Origin: Phycisphaerales bacterium
GTDB taxonomy: Bacteria > Planctomycetota > Phycisphaerae > Phycisphaerales > UBA1924
Direction of reading: 5' to 3'
Length of the DNA: 64,000 nucleotides
Assembly (NCBI GenBank): GCA_016699835.1
Contig: CP064987.1
Location: 1,550,001-1,614,000, forward strand
A model generated the notes under the pieces. It searched no databases. It saw nothing but the letters and a program-made list of their open reading frames with translations, and was not told where the DNA came from. The position numbers and the translations under genes were made by a program. Positions 1 to 8,733 of this stretch are shown one piece after another (within the stretch, counting starts at the first letter, position 1; each line of letters begins with the position of its first letter).

Positions 1-644
1 AAGTAGCGATCCTGGGCCTCGAGGCGCCCGGGGAATCCGGCGTTGATGGGGTTCTGCGCGAACTGTGAGGCATAAGCCTCGACGGCGTGGCGCTTGCGCT
101 CGAACGTGGTCGAGGTGTCGATGAGGAAGGTGGGATTTGGAACAGCACGAAGGTGAGAGCAGAAGTAGTAGAAGAGCCAATTGGGATAGATGGGCGGGCC
201 GAGTTTGGATCGCCCGCCGAGGGCTTCGGGGACGGGCGGCTCAAACTTGGTGAGTTTGGCGTCGAAGCGTGCGTCCTCGGCGATGCGCGTCGTGGCGATG
301 TGATCCGGGTGGGCGTCTTCTGGATGGGGCATGAAGAGGATGGAGACCTGGTGGGCGCGGATGACACCCGCGACGGCGTGTCGCGCTTCGAGTGTGTGCT
401 CGACACGGCGGTTGGGGAGATTCAGGAGCACTCGACGGACCCGGCCCGTGTTGTTGTCGAGGATGCGAGCGGCTTCTGCGGCTTCCTTCAGCCGCGTGGA
501 ACGATCGCCCACGGGCGTGGGGCACCCGTCGGTCATGTCGAGGAGCAGGACGTTGTGGCCTTGCTGGGCGAGGAGGGCGATGGTGCCCCCCATGCCGATT
601 TCTTGGTCGTCGGGATGCGGGCCGACCACGAGGATGTTGGGCAT
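1..644 (-). CDS. PIG-L family (BshB1-like) zinc deacetylase, 3' end cut by window
   Basis: The reading frame starts at the ATG at 644 and runs off the left edge of the window, so about 214 residues are visible. The N-terminus reads MPNILVVGPHPDDQEIGMGG, which contains the PHPDDxE zinc/catalytic motif of the PIG-L (LmbE) deacetylase family. A second family motif, HPDH, follows at about residue 113. Members remove an N-acetyl group from GlcNAc-type substrates such as GlcNAc-malate in bacillithiol synthesis, or from other sugars. The exact substrate cannot be told from this sequence. The start lies 11 bp after the stop of the upstream lipoprotein gene, so the two are probably co-transcribed. An AAGGA-like ribosome site precedes the ATG. 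Confidence 0.85.
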   Translation of the reverse strand, partial: MPNILVVGPHPDDQEIGMGGTIALLAQQGHNVLLLDMTDGCPTPVGDRSTRLKEAAEAARILDNNTGRVRRVLLNLPNRRVEHTLEARHAVAGVIRAHQVSILFMPHPEDAHPDHIATTRIAEDARFDAKLTKFEPPVPEALGGRSKLGPPIYPNWLFYYFCSHLRAVPNPTFLIDTSTTFERKRHAVEAYASQFAQNPINAGFPGRLEAQDRY

Positions 645-655
645 GGCCGGCTTCC

Positions 656-1096
656 TTATTCGGCGATGACGACGAGACCGACGAGTTGGGGTTGTTGGCT
701 GGATGCACTCGGGGGGAGTTCGAGTTGGGCCTGGACGAGTTTCTCGGGGGCCTCAGAGGCGAAGAAGCCCCCGGCGCGGAACCGCTCGCCATTCTCATCG
801 ACGAAGGAGTCGAGTTCGAGCGTGAGGGATTGGCCGACGGCAAACTCGGGGATGTGTCGCGCGAATCGGCGATTGAGCCACAGGGTCGCGGGGGCGAGGG
901 GGCTAGCAGTGGTGTTGGTGAGAGAAATGACAGTGGAGTCGCGGACGACCTGGATGTCAGCGGTCGTGGTTTGGGCGAGGACGTCGGGGAAACGACGCCA
1001 CTGCTCCTTGGGCGGGATGGTGGAGGCGCATGCGGCGAGGCCGAGGGCGAGCACGAGCGTGGAGAGATGAACGAGCGTGGATTTGGGTCGAGTCAT
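656..1096 (-). CDS. Small lipoprotein of unknown function
   Basis: The frame encodes 146 residues from the ATG at 1096. It starts MTRPKSTLVHLSTLVLALGL and continues to an LAAC lipobox at about residues 22-25, so it is a predicted lipoprotein. The mature part is a short beta-rich domain without motifs I recognise. Longer in-frame starts exist upstream but would run antisense into the dus gene, so I reject them. The gene precedes the PIG-L deacetylase gene and probably forms a two-gene operon with it. Its start codon is only 20 bp from the divergent dus start, so the two promoters must overlap. Confidence 0.7.
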   Translation of the reverse strand: MTRPKSTLVHLSTLVLALGLAACASTIPPKEQWRRFPDVLAQTTTADIQVVRDSTVISLTNTTASPLAPATLWLNRRFARHIPEFAVGQSLTLELDSFVDENGERFRAGGFFASEAPEKLVQAQLELPPSASSQQPQLVGLVVIAE

Positions 1097-1102
1097 GATT
1101 CC

Positions 1103-1109
1103 ATATAGT
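1103..1109. promoter_or_regulatory. Shared -10 element of two divergent genes
   Basis: Only 20 bp separate the start codons of the lipoprotein gene (ATG at 1096, minus) and dus (ATG at 1117, plus). In the middle lies CATATAGT. Read on the plus strand it gives TATAGT, 7 nt before the dus ATG. Read on the minus strand it gives CTATAT, 6 nt before the lipoprotein ATG. Both spacings suit a -10 box of a leaderless transcript. The minus-strand hexamer is a weaker match. Confidence 0.4.
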
Positions 1110-1116
1110 CTGTGCG

Positions 1117-2538
1117 ATGTCGTGCGAGAGCAACAACGCGACGGCTCCATCGGCGGCAATTGCCCCGGGGGGCGAGGGGATCGACCCGCTGGAGGTGGCG
1201 CGGAGGGTCCGCGAGATGGGCGGGGTGGACCCGCGCCTGCCCGCGATTGTGCCGGGCTTCGATGCACCGTTTTTCCAGGCCGGGCTCGCAGGGTATTCGG
1301 ATGCGGCGATGCGACTCATCGCCCGGCGGCATGGATGCCCGTATTGCGTGACCGAGGCACTCCTCGATCGGACGCTCTTGGCGGGGGGACGCGGGTTCGC
1401 GAAGGCGGATCTAGGGGAGTTGCACGACAATGTGCCCGGCGGAGCGGGAGACCATCCGCTCGCGGGACAGATCATGGGGAGCGACCCGGAAGAGATGGCG
1501 GCGGCGGCGCTCAAGATGATCGAGCAAGGGGCGCGGAGCGAGCGCGAGTATCGGCGACTGGCGTATAAGGGACGACTTGGGCCCGGGGACAATCGGCCAG
1601 CGGAGACGCTGCGCCAGCCCGGGGGCGAGGTCATCGAGTGGGTGGTGTGCGGCGAAGAAGAGGACGAGCCGGGCGTCGAGAACGCTCCCGCCGAAGTGCA
1701 GCAAAATGAGAGTGATTCCACGACACGATCGCGAGCACGCGGAGGCGAGGCGTGTCGCTCGTTCGAGGTGATCGACGTGAACCTCGCGTGCCCGGTAAAG
1801 AAAATCGCGAGCAAGGCGCGGGGCGGGCACTGGCTGGCGGAGCCCGAAGGCGCGATCCGAATTCTCAAGGCCGTGCGCGAGGCCTTGCCGGCGAGCGTGG
1901 CGTGCTCGGTGAAGTTGCGCCGGAGTTTCGACGACACGCCGGAGATGGCGGCGAACTTCGAACGGATTATGGTCGCGGTGCGCGATCTTGGGTACGCGTG
2001 GGCGACGGTGCACGGACGGACGGTGCGCCAGAAGTACGTGGGCCCGAGTCGATGGGACGTGCTTCGAGACATCGTGCGCCGGCACGCGGGATTCCCGGTC
2101 CTCGGGAGCGGCGACGTGTGGTCGGCGGAGGACATCTTCCGGATGATCGGATACACCGGGGTGGCGGCGGTGTCGGTCGCACGCGGGTGCATCGGGAATC
2201 CATGGATCTTCAGGCAGGCACGCCAGATTCTCGCCGGCGAGCGGGCAACGAGGCCAACACTGGAAGAACAGCGCGGCGTGCTGGAAGAACACTTCGAGTT
2301 GCTGCTCGCAGTGAACCGCGGGATGCGCCACGGCGAGGAGGCGTCGAGCCGGATGATCCGCAAGTTCGGGATCCGCTTTGCCGCCCACCACCCGGACGTT
2401 GAGTCGGTTCGCAAGTCGATGATCGCGGTGGAATCGCACGCGGACTGGCGGCGCGTACTCGAAACGCAGTACACGGGCAGAGGGCGCGGAGAGGTTGGAT
2501 TCGATCGAGTGGAGGCGCCGGCACTCAGGCCTGCTTGA
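1117..2538 (+). CDS. dus: tRNA-dihydrouridine synthase with internal insertion
   Basis: This 473-residue FMN enzyme reduces uridines in tRNA to dihydrouridine using NAD(P)H. The core starts near residue 45 (PGFDAPFFQAGLAGYSD). The catalytic cysteine is C225 in DVNLACPVKK, and the FMN-binding GSGDVWS segment follows. Family members are usually 320-350 residues. The extra length is an N-terminal extension of about 40 residues and an acidic, low-complexity insertion at about 141-215, just before the catalytic strand. There is no Shine-Dalgarno site. TATAGT lies 7 nt before the ATG, which suggests a leaderless transcript. The 3' end overlaps the convergent HD-hydrolase gene by 14 bp. I cannot assign the DusA/B/C subtype with confidence. 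Confidence 0.92.
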   Translation: MSCESNNATAPSAAIAPGGEGIDPLEVARRVREMGGVDPRLPAIVPGFDAPFFQAGLAGYSDAAMRLIARRHGCPYCVTEALLDRTLLAGGRGFAKADLGELHDNVPGGAGDHPLAGQIMGSDPEEMAAAALKMIEQGARSEREYRRLAYKGRLGPGDNRPAETLRQPGGEVIEWVVCGEEEDEPGVENAPAEVQQNESDSTTRSRARGGEACRSFEVIDVNLACPVKKIASKARGGHWLAEPEGAIRILKAVREALPASVACSVKLRRSFDDTPEMAANFERIMVAVRDLGYAWATVHGRTVRQKYVGPSRWDVLRDIVRRHAGFPVLGSGDVWSAEDIFRMIGYTGVAAVSVARGCIGNPWIFRQARQILAGERATRPTLEEQRGVLEEHFELLLAVNRGMRHGEEASSRMIRKFGIRFAAHHPDVESVRKSMIAVESHADWRRVLETQYTGRGRGEVGFDRVEAPALRPA

Positions 2539-4903
2539 CGCTGGGAAGTTCGGTGTCCTCGACGGCATCTTTCGGGCGGGCGTCGACGCGGTCCTGCTTG
2601 TCGGTCGGATACGCGATTCGCCCGTGATACATGCTGGCGAGGGTCCGGCTGACGCTCTCGGTGATGACCTTGAGTTCGCGCAAAGTGAGTTCGCAGTCGT
2701 CGAACTGCCCATCGAGGAGGCGTTTGTTGGCGATGGACTCGACGAGGGCCTCGATGCGGCTGGGCGTGGGGTCGCTCATGGCGCGGGTGGCGCTCTCAAC
2801 GGCGTCGCAGACCATAAGAACGGCGACCTCCTTGGTGCGCGGGCGCGGGCCGGGATAGCGATACTCGACCTCGTCGGGAATGTGCGCCTCGTCGCGTGAG
2901 TCGCCCGAGGTCAGCGCCTGCTGCTTGGCGCGGTGGTAGAAGTACTCGACAAGGGTGGTGCCGTGGTGGGCCTCGATGAAGTGCTGGAGTTGCTTGGGGA
3001 GTTTGTACTCGCGCGCGAGTTCCATGCCATCCTTCACATGCCCGACGACGACGAGGAGGCTCATGGCGGGGCTGAGTCGGTCGTGCTTGTTCGTGCCGGG
3101 GATCTGGTTCTCGACGAAGTACTCGGGCTTGTTCATCTTCCCGATGTCGTGGTAGAGAGCTCCGACATAGGTGAGCAGGCCATTGGCGTGGATGGCGTCG
3201 GCGGCGGACTCGGCGAGGGCGGCGACATTCAGCGAGTGGTTGTACGTCCCCGGGGCCCGCTGCTGGAGTTCACGGAGCAGTGGGTTCTTGGGATCGCGGA
3301 GTTCGATGAGGCGGAGGCCCGTGACGACGTCGAACATGCGCTCGAGTTGCTGGAGGAACATGAGCGTCGCGGCCCCGAGGGCGAACATGCCGCCCGCGGC
3401 GAGGAGGGCGTCGTTGAAAATCTCGCGAAGGACAATCAGCCCTGTGTCCACGGTGCTGGCGGGATCGGCAAGGATCGGTCGATCGATGATGCCGAAGACG
3501 ACCGTGGCAAGGCCGACACCCAGGGCGGTGAAGATGGAGAGCCGGAGTAGGGCGCGGCGGTCACGGAGTTCGCCGAGCGTCGTCACGACGCAGGAGATGC
3601 CGACGGTGATGATGGCAAGCGTGCCGAAGCCGCTGCGGAGGGCGAGCCCTGTGAGCAGGGCGTGGAGGAGGCCATAGGCGAGGGCGGAGCGGCGGTCGTA
3701 GCCAATGGCCATGAGGATGCCGACGGCCACGGTGGGCGCGACCGCGGTGATGGCGGCGCCCTGGGGAATAGCGGCGGTGAGGAGCACCGCGGCGACGAGA
3801 CCCGCGAGCAGCACGCTCGCGACGCCGATCATGCGGGAAGCGTTGCGCTTCACGCGCGGCGAGAAAAGGACCGTGTAGCCCACGAGGGCGAGGGTGATCG
3901 CGACGACCGCGGTGACCACCGCGGCAAGGCGGAGCGTGCGGCGCGCAGTCGGCGTCTCGTCGCGGAAGGCGCGGGCCTCGGCGAGATACAGCGCGGCCTG
4001 TTCGGAGGTCAGCCGCTCGCCCCGGCGGAAGATCGGCTGGTTCTTCGGGATTGTGTTGAAGACCTCGAGTTCGGCGGCGGCGCGATCGTTCTGGGCCATG
4101 GTCGTGAGGTTCTGATCGAAGCGATACGTGGGTTGGGGCTTGTAGACGAGGCGATTGGCGATGACCTCGGCGATGGGCCCGCGGAAGCCGGCCTCCTGGG
4201 CGGCGAGGAGCATGCGCTCGCGGAGTTTCTCGTCGGAGATGCTGTAGACGCGATCGCGGAAGACCTCGGGGAGTTGCTCCTTGACCCAGAGGAGTCGGAC
4301 GACCTGATAGGTGCCCTCCTGGGTGGAGCGCTGGAAGGTCTGCTCGTCGATGACGGGCCTCTGGCGAAGGAGGTCCATGAGCGGCGTGACCTTGGCTTTC
4401 CACGCGTCGGTCGGCTCGCCGTTGGCGGTCTCGGCGCGAATGGAATCGAACGTGCCCTGGGTAAGCCCGAACGCCGCGCGGAGGCCCTCGTCCACGCTCG
4501 CGAGATCGGTGGTCGCCGAGAGCGCCTTGGGGAGATTGGTGATCGCGGTCTCGAGTTCGGTGAAGACCGGGACGTTGGCGACGTAGTACCAGGGTGTCGA
4601 CTGGCGGGCGGCGGTGCGGCGCTGCTCGGTGGCGGCGCGGTCGGGGAGGGAGAGCGACTGCACGCGGACGAGTCGAGTCTCGTCCATCACGCGTCCGACG
4701 GCGATCAACGGCTGCTCGCGCGACCACAAGACAACCACGCACGCCGCGATGGCAAAGACGGTGGAGACGATGAGCCCCCAGGCGATGCGTGGTTCGCTGA
4801 TCCAGTCGAGGAGGCGCTGCGTGAGCGGCTCGACCTCGTCGCGCTGGACGCGGCGCTGCTTGCCTTGCCTGGGCTTGGAGGTTGTCTTGAGTCGCTCGAG
4901 CAT
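2525..4903 (-). CDS. Membrane HD-domain phosphohydrolase (PgpH/YqfF, 7TMR-HD family)
   Basis: The product has 792 residues. A single N-terminal membrane helix (about 38-60) is followed by a large extracytoplasmic domain, then a block of about seven hydrophobic segments, then a cytoplasmic HD domain. The HD motif is visible in YNHSLN, ALYHDIGKMNKPEYF, VVGHVKDG and IEAHHG. This matches the PgpH family, whose characterised members hydrolyse cyclic di-AMP. That substrate is inferred from the family. Its start codon overlaps the stop of phoH (TGATG at 4901-4905), so the two are translationally coupled. The phoH/HD-hydrolase neighbourhood is common in bacteria, usually with ybeY, which is absent here. 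Confidence 0.9.
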   Translation of the reverse strand: MLERLKTTSKPRQGKQRRVQRDEVEPLTQRLLDWISEPRIAWGLIVSTVFAIAACVVVLWSREQPLIAVGRVMDETRLVRVQSLSLPDRAATEQRRTAARQSTPWYYVANVPVFTELETAITNLPKALSATTDLASVDEGLRAAFGLTQGTFDSIRAETANGEPTDAWKAKVTPLMDLLRQRPVIDEQTFQRSTQEGTYQVVRLLWVKEQLPEVFRDRVYSISDEKLRERMLLAAQEAGFRGPIAEVIANRLVYKPQPTYRFDQNLTTMAQNDRAAAELEVFNTIPKNQPIFRRGERLTSEQAALYLAEARAFRDETPTARRTLRLAAVVTAVVAITLALVGYTVLFSPRVKRNASRMIGVASVLLAGLVAAVLLTAAIPQGAAITAVAPTVAVGILMAIGYDRRSALAYGLLHALLTGLALRSGFGTLAIITVGISCVVTTLGELRDRRALLRLSIFTALGVGLATVVFGIIDRPILADPASTVDTGLIVLREIFNDALLAAGGMFALGAATLMFLQQLERMFDVVTGLRLIELRDPKNPLLRELQQRAPGTYNHSLNVAALAESAADAIHANGLLTYVGALYHDIGKMNKPEYFVENQIPGTNKHDRLSPAMSLLVVVGHVKDGMELAREYKLPKQLQHFIEAHHGTTLVEYFYHRAKQQALTSGDSRDEAHIPDEVEYRYPGPRPRTKEVAVLMVCDAVESATRAMSDPTPSRIEALVESIANKRLLDGQFDDCELTLRELKVITESVSRTLASMYHGRIAYPTDKQDRVDARPKDAVEDTELPSVKQA

Positions 4904-5970
4904 CAGGCCTGGCTCTCTGGAGTTGAAGTATCGTTTCGTCCACGCCTTGGGGTGCGCGCGACGTGCTGCTCGGGCATGTCGCCCATGGCGCGGACTCCCC
5001 CACCACTTCCGCCCGCGGCGGCATCCTCATCGCCATACGCGTCGATGATGCGTTGGACGAGTTGATGGCGGACGACGTCGACACGATCCAACGTGATGAA
5101 CTCAACGCCGGGGACACGCTTGAGTTTGCGGACGGCGTCGATGAGGCCGCTCTCTCGCGGGTCCTGGAGGTCGATCTGGGTGGTGTCGCCGGTGACGATC
5201 ATCTTGGAGGACTGGCCCATGCGGGTCAGGAACATCTTCATCTGACCACGGGTGGTGTTCTGGGCCTCGTCGAGGATGACTACCGCGTTGTTGAGCGTTC
5301 GCCCACGCATAAAGGCGAGGGGCGCAACCTCGATCACATCGCTCTCCAAAAAGCGGCGGATGGTGTGGTAGTCCATCATGTCGTGGAGGGCGTCAAAGAG
5401 GGGGCGCAGGTAGGGATTCACCTTGTCCTCGAGATCGCCGGGGAGGTACCCGAGTTTCTCCCCGGCCTCCACGGCGGGACGAACGAGGAAAACCTTGCGA
5501 ACTCGCCCGGACTTGAGCATGTGGACGGCGGCGGCAACGGCGAGATAGGTCTTGCCCGTGCCGGCTGGACCAATGGCAAAGACCATGTCGCTCGCATGGA
5601 TGGCATCGAGATACCGCTGTTGGTTGACCGAGCGGGCGCGAATCCCTCTGGACTGCCCGTAAACGTCGAGGCGGTCCTCGGGGAGTTCGGGGAGAGGCGT
5701 GGCTTGAGCCTGCTCGCCAAGTTCGTCCGCGATCATGTCGAGGACGTCCTTGCGGGTTGGCTGCTCGCGGCGTTCGGCGGCCGTGCCAAGGCGTTCGAGA
5801 ACGCGGCGCGCGGCATCGACGGCGTCTCGATCACCGGAGATCTGGACCACACGATCGCGAGCAGCGACGCGCACGCCGAGGGCCTCGCGGAGCATTTTCA
5901 GATTCCTCTCAGAGGAGCCGACGACAGAGGTTCGGTCGGCGCCTGGGGGGAATCGAACGGTGATCTCCAA
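4903..5970 (-). CDS. phoH: PhoH-family ATPase
   Basis: The product is a cytoplasmic P-loop ATPase of the PhoH/YbeZ type, linked in other bacteria to RNA metabolism with YbeY. It has a Walker A motif in IGPAGTGKTYLAVAAA and a Walker B motif in VILDEAQNTT, and a KH-like N-terminal part. I chose the TTG at 5970 because GGAG lies 10 nt before it and the family similarity (LEITVRFPPG) begins there. A longer frame from a TTG at 6033 is open but adds an unlikely Arg/His/Pro stretch. The C-terminal 40 residues are Gly-rich and probably disordered. It is the first gene of a pair with the HD hydrolase. Confidence 0.92.
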   Translation of the reverse strand: MEITVRFPPGADRTSVVGSSERNLKMLREALGVRVAARDRVVQISGDRDAVDAARRVLERLGTAAERREQPTRKDVLDMIADELGEQAQATPLPELPEDRLDVYGQSRGIRARSVNQQRYLDAIHASDMVFAIGPAGTGKTYLAVAAAVHMLKSGRVRKVFLVRPAVEAGEKLGYLPGDLEDKVNPYLRPLFDALHDMMDYHTIRRFLESDVIEVAPLAFMRGRTLNNAVVILDEAQNTTRGQMKMFLTRMGQSSKMIVTGDTTQIDLQDPRESGLIDAVRKLKRVPGVEFITLDRVDVVRHQLVQRIIDAYGDEDAAAGGSGGGVRAMGDMPEQHVARTPRRGRNDTSTPESQA

Positions 5971-6072
5971 GTCCGTGTGTCTCCGGTGGTTGGGGGCGGG
6001 CGGCCGATGAATAAACGAACCACGACCCCGCAACTAGTTTACGGCCCGCACGGGCGAGACCTTGAGCGACGC

Positions 6073-6504
6073 ATGGCAAGAATACCCAAACAAAACACAA
6101 TCTTTTTGCCTGGAACGGCAATCCTGTTCTTTGGTGTAACTGTTGGAACATTGATCGGCTGTTCCGCAGGGGCGGTTCGGTCGGTGCCTTCGTACCACGC
6201 GAGCGATTCTGTTCTTGTTTCGATTGGTGACTTTGACGACCTCACCGCCGCGATGGAGTACACGCAAACAATCGCCGAGGTGGCGGTTGAGCGGAAATCA
6301 GAAACCAACGGTGTGGTGGCCTTTGAGGTGGCGACAGCGACGGATGAGGCGGGACGGTTGGAATGCCGGGCCGTGGATGGGGGGATCGAGTTGCGCGCGC
6401 GGGTGGGGCTGTATGGCGATCGGGCGCGGGAACAGCGAATCTTGGAGGCGATGTCGCGGCGACTGGGTCAATTGGCGGGGCGGGACTGGGCGCCGGTGGA
6501 TTGA
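6073..6504 (+). CDS. Small lipoprotein of unknown function
   Basis: The frame encodes 143 residues starting MARIPKQNTIFLPG. A hydrophobic stretch ends in a TLIGC lipobox at about residues 26-30. The mature part (about 110 residues) has no motif I recognise. A longer in-frame start exists upstream but would lie antisense to phoH. The 3' end overlaps the end of the convergent histidine kinase gene by 37 bp. The signal peptide and codon use support a real gene, but there is no family support. Confidence 0.6.
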   Translation: MARIPKQNTIFLPGTAILFFGVTVGTLIGCSAGAVRSVPSYHASDSVLVSIGDFDDLTAAMEYTQTIAEVAVERKSETNGVVAFEVATATDEAGRLECRAVDGGIELRARVGLYGDRAREQRILEAMSRRLGQLAGRDWAPVD

Positions 6505-7964
6505 GGGGGCGCCGGGAGACAGCCGGGGATGTGGACGGTCATGGTGGTGCCCTTCTGCCAGACGGAATCGACGCTGATGGTCCCGCCGAGACGTTTGACA
6601 GCGTGCTTGACGATCGCGAGGCCGAGGCCCGTGCCGCGTCGGGCTGGCGTACCTGTGCGTGCCGTGTCAACCTGATAGAAGCGTTCGAAGATCCGAGGCT
6701 GGGCGGCGAGGGGAATGCCGATGCCCTGATCAATAACGCGAATGCGGATGCCGTCGCGCCGTGCCTTCTGCGAGGTGTCCTGTGGATGGAGACGATCAAC
6801 GCGGACGGTGATCGTGGTGTTCTCGAAGGCGAACTTGGTCGAGTTCTCGATGAGGTTGCCGAGGATGAGGCGGAGGAGGTCGGAGTCGGACTCGACGATC
6901 GCCACATCCGGCGCGACCACGTCGGCGACGTTGAGGTGACGCTCGTCGCGCGCGCGCTCGAAGGACTCGGCAACGTGGCGCGTGAGGGCGGCGAGATCCA
7001 CGGGCTCGCGACGGACCGGAGCCTCCGGCGATTCGAGTCGTGAGAGATCGAGGAGGTCGCGTATGAGTTCCTCGATGCGCTCGACGTTGGACGAGACGAC
7101 GGTGAGGAGTTTGTCGCGCATCGAGGGTTCGTCGGCGGCGCCGTCGCGGAGCGTCTCGACCGCGGCCTTGATGGAACTCAGCGGCGTGCGGACCTCGTGA
7201 GAAGCGTTGGCGACAAAGTCGGTCTTGAGTTGGGAGGCGAGGGCGAGATCGGTGACATCGCGAAGCGCAAGGGCGACGCCCGGCTCGGCCGCGGATGGCG
7301 ATGGGGCTGAAGGCGTGGCGACGGCGAGGGCGACGGGCATCGCGGCGACCTCGACGACACGGGGGAGGCCGGCGCGGGGCATTTTCACGTGCAACACGGC
7401 GGGGTTGCCGGCGAGGGCGCCGGCATGCAGGTTCAGGACCTCGGACTGCGTGAACAGGTCGAGGATGTTCCGCCCGACAACGGAGGCGGCATCGCGCGAC
7501 CAGAAGGCATCCGCAGCGGGATTCGCGGCGATGACCACGCCCGTGCTGTCGGTGGCGAGGACGGGATCGGGGATGGCGTTCAGGACCGCGCGGACGTTGC
7601 TCAAGGCCGTTGAGAGTTCCGGGAGTCGGGCGCTCACACGCGACCGGTAGAGATCGACGCGTTGCGTGGCTTGGGCGAGGCGTTGGGCGAGTGAATCCTG
7701 GAGCGTTCCGGCGGCTCCATCGGCATCTGCGGGTGTCGTCGGCGTGAGGGATCGGCTGAGGCGATCGAGTTCATCGATGGCCTGGGCCTTGGGTGCGCTG
7801 ACCTTGGCGTAGAGAATCCAGATCGCGGCGAGTGCGGCGAGGCCCGTGCCCGTGAGAAGTACTGCGGCGTTCCAGTCGTTGAGAATCCCGACCCAGACGA
7901 CGCCGGCTGATGCCGCGACGAGAAGGGCACACCAGTGCTCGGGTCGGTTCCACGCGGTGGGCAT
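6468..7964 (-). CDS. Sensor histidine kinase, PhoR-like
   Basis: The product has 498 residues from the ATG at 7964. Two N-terminal membrane helices (about 10-52) enclose a very short periplasmic loop. A PAS domain follows (AIPDPVLATDSTGVV). The HisKA phosphoacceptor box is ASHEVRTPLSSIKA. The ATPase domain shows N box LIENSTKF, G1 box IDQGIGIP and G2 box GTGLGLAIVKH. The order of domains and the tiny sensor loop are like PhoR of phosphate-starvation systems. It lies 40 bp after the response regulator gene and is co-transcribed with it. An in-frame upstream start at 8075 would overlap the regulator, so I reject it. Confidence 0.9.
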   Translation of the reverse strand: MPTAWNRPEHWCALLVAASAGVVWVGILNDWNAAVLLTGTGLAALAAIWILYAKVSAPKAQAIDELDRLSRSLTPTTPADADGAAGTLQDSLAQRLAQATQRVDLYRSRVSARLPELSTALSNVRAVLNAIPDPVLATDSTGVVIAANPAADAFWSRDAASVVGRNILDLFTQSEVLNLHAGALAGNPAVLHVKMPRAGLPRVVEVAAMPVALAVATPSAPSPSAAEPGVALALRDVTDLALASQLKTDFVANASHEVRTPLSSIKAAVETLRDGAADEPSMRDKLLTVVSSNVERIEELIRDLLDLSRLESPEAPVRREPVDLAALTRHVAESFERARDERHLNVADVVAPDVAIVESDSDLLRLILGNLIENSTKFAFENTTITVRVDRLHPQDTSQKARRDGIRIRVIDQGIGIPLAAQPRIFERFYQVDTARTGTPARRGTGLGLAIVKHAVKRLGGTISVDSVWQKGTTMTVHIPGCLPAPPQSTGAQSRPAN

Positions 7965-8004
7965 GAGCGGTGGCCACGTGAATGAAGCGTGTGGCGAGTG
8001 AAGA

Positions 8005-8733
8005 TTACGCGTCGGAGAACTCGGCGACATCCTCATCGGCGCCGAGTTCGGCGGTGGCACGATAGCCAACGCCACGGACGGTTCGGATCATGCTCCCGGA
8101 GGCCCCGAGTTTCTTGCGGATCGCGGTGATGTGGACATCGATGGTCCGCTCGGTGACGGTGACGCCCGGGCCCATGGCCTTGGACATGAGTGCCGCGCGG
8201 GAAAGCACCCGGCCACCAGCCTGCAAGAGAGAGGCGAGAAGGCGGAACTCCGTCAGGGTGAGTTTGAGGGTCTGGGCGTTGACCTGGGCCTCGTGGGTGG
8301 TGAGGTCAACCGAGATCGGACCCAGACGCAGGGCCGAATCGGGCTTTGGAGTGGACTCAGAGCGGCGGAGGACTGCGGCCACGCGAGCGGCGAGAACCTT
8401 CATGGAGCAAGGTTTCGTGATGTAGTCGTCGGCGCCGAGGGCGAGGCCGGTGAGTTGCTCGGCCTCGGAGGTCTTGGCGGTGAGCATGATGATGGGAATG
8501 GAGGCGGATCGCGGGGTGGACCTAAGGCGTGTGGCGATCTCGGTCCCGGAGAGTTCGGGGAGCATGAGGTCGAGGATGATGAGGTCCGGGGGAGTCTGCT
8601 CGACGATTTCAAGAGCCCGGCGGCCGGCATTGGCAACGCTGGTGGCGTAGCCCGCCTTTTCGAGGTTGTAGGCGATGAGGTCGGCGAGGTCGCGCTCGTC
8701 TTCGACGATCAGGATGTGTTTGCGCGAGGCCAT
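8005..8733 (-). CDS. OmpR/PhoB-family response regulator
   Basis: This 242-residue regulator has a receiver domain (acidic pocket ED at 11-12, phosphoacceptor D55 in LIILDLMLPE, K107 in YITKP) and a C-terminal winged-helix DNA-binding domain (about 140-230; SRAALMSKAM, TVTERTIDVHITAIRKKL, IRTVRGVGY). It pairs with the PhoR-like kinase downstream. Two 11-bp direct repeats lie 28 bp before its start, positioned like a PHO box, which suggests autoregulation. The divergently transcribed neighbour is a phosphate-selective-type porin. PhoB is therefore the best guess, but other OmpR-class regulators also bind direct repeats. Confidence 0.88.
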   Translation of the reverse strand: MASRKHILIVEDERDLADLIAYNLEKAGYATSVANAGRRALEIVEQTPPDLIILDLMLPELSGTEIATRLRSTPRSASIPIIMLTAKTSEAEQLTGLALGADDYITKPCSMKVLAARVAAVLRRSESTPKPDSALRLGPISVDLTTHEAQVNAQTLKLTLTEFRLLASLLQAGGRVLSRAALMSKAMGPGVTVTERTIDVHITAIRKKLGASGSMIRTVRGVGYRATAELGADEDVAEFSDA

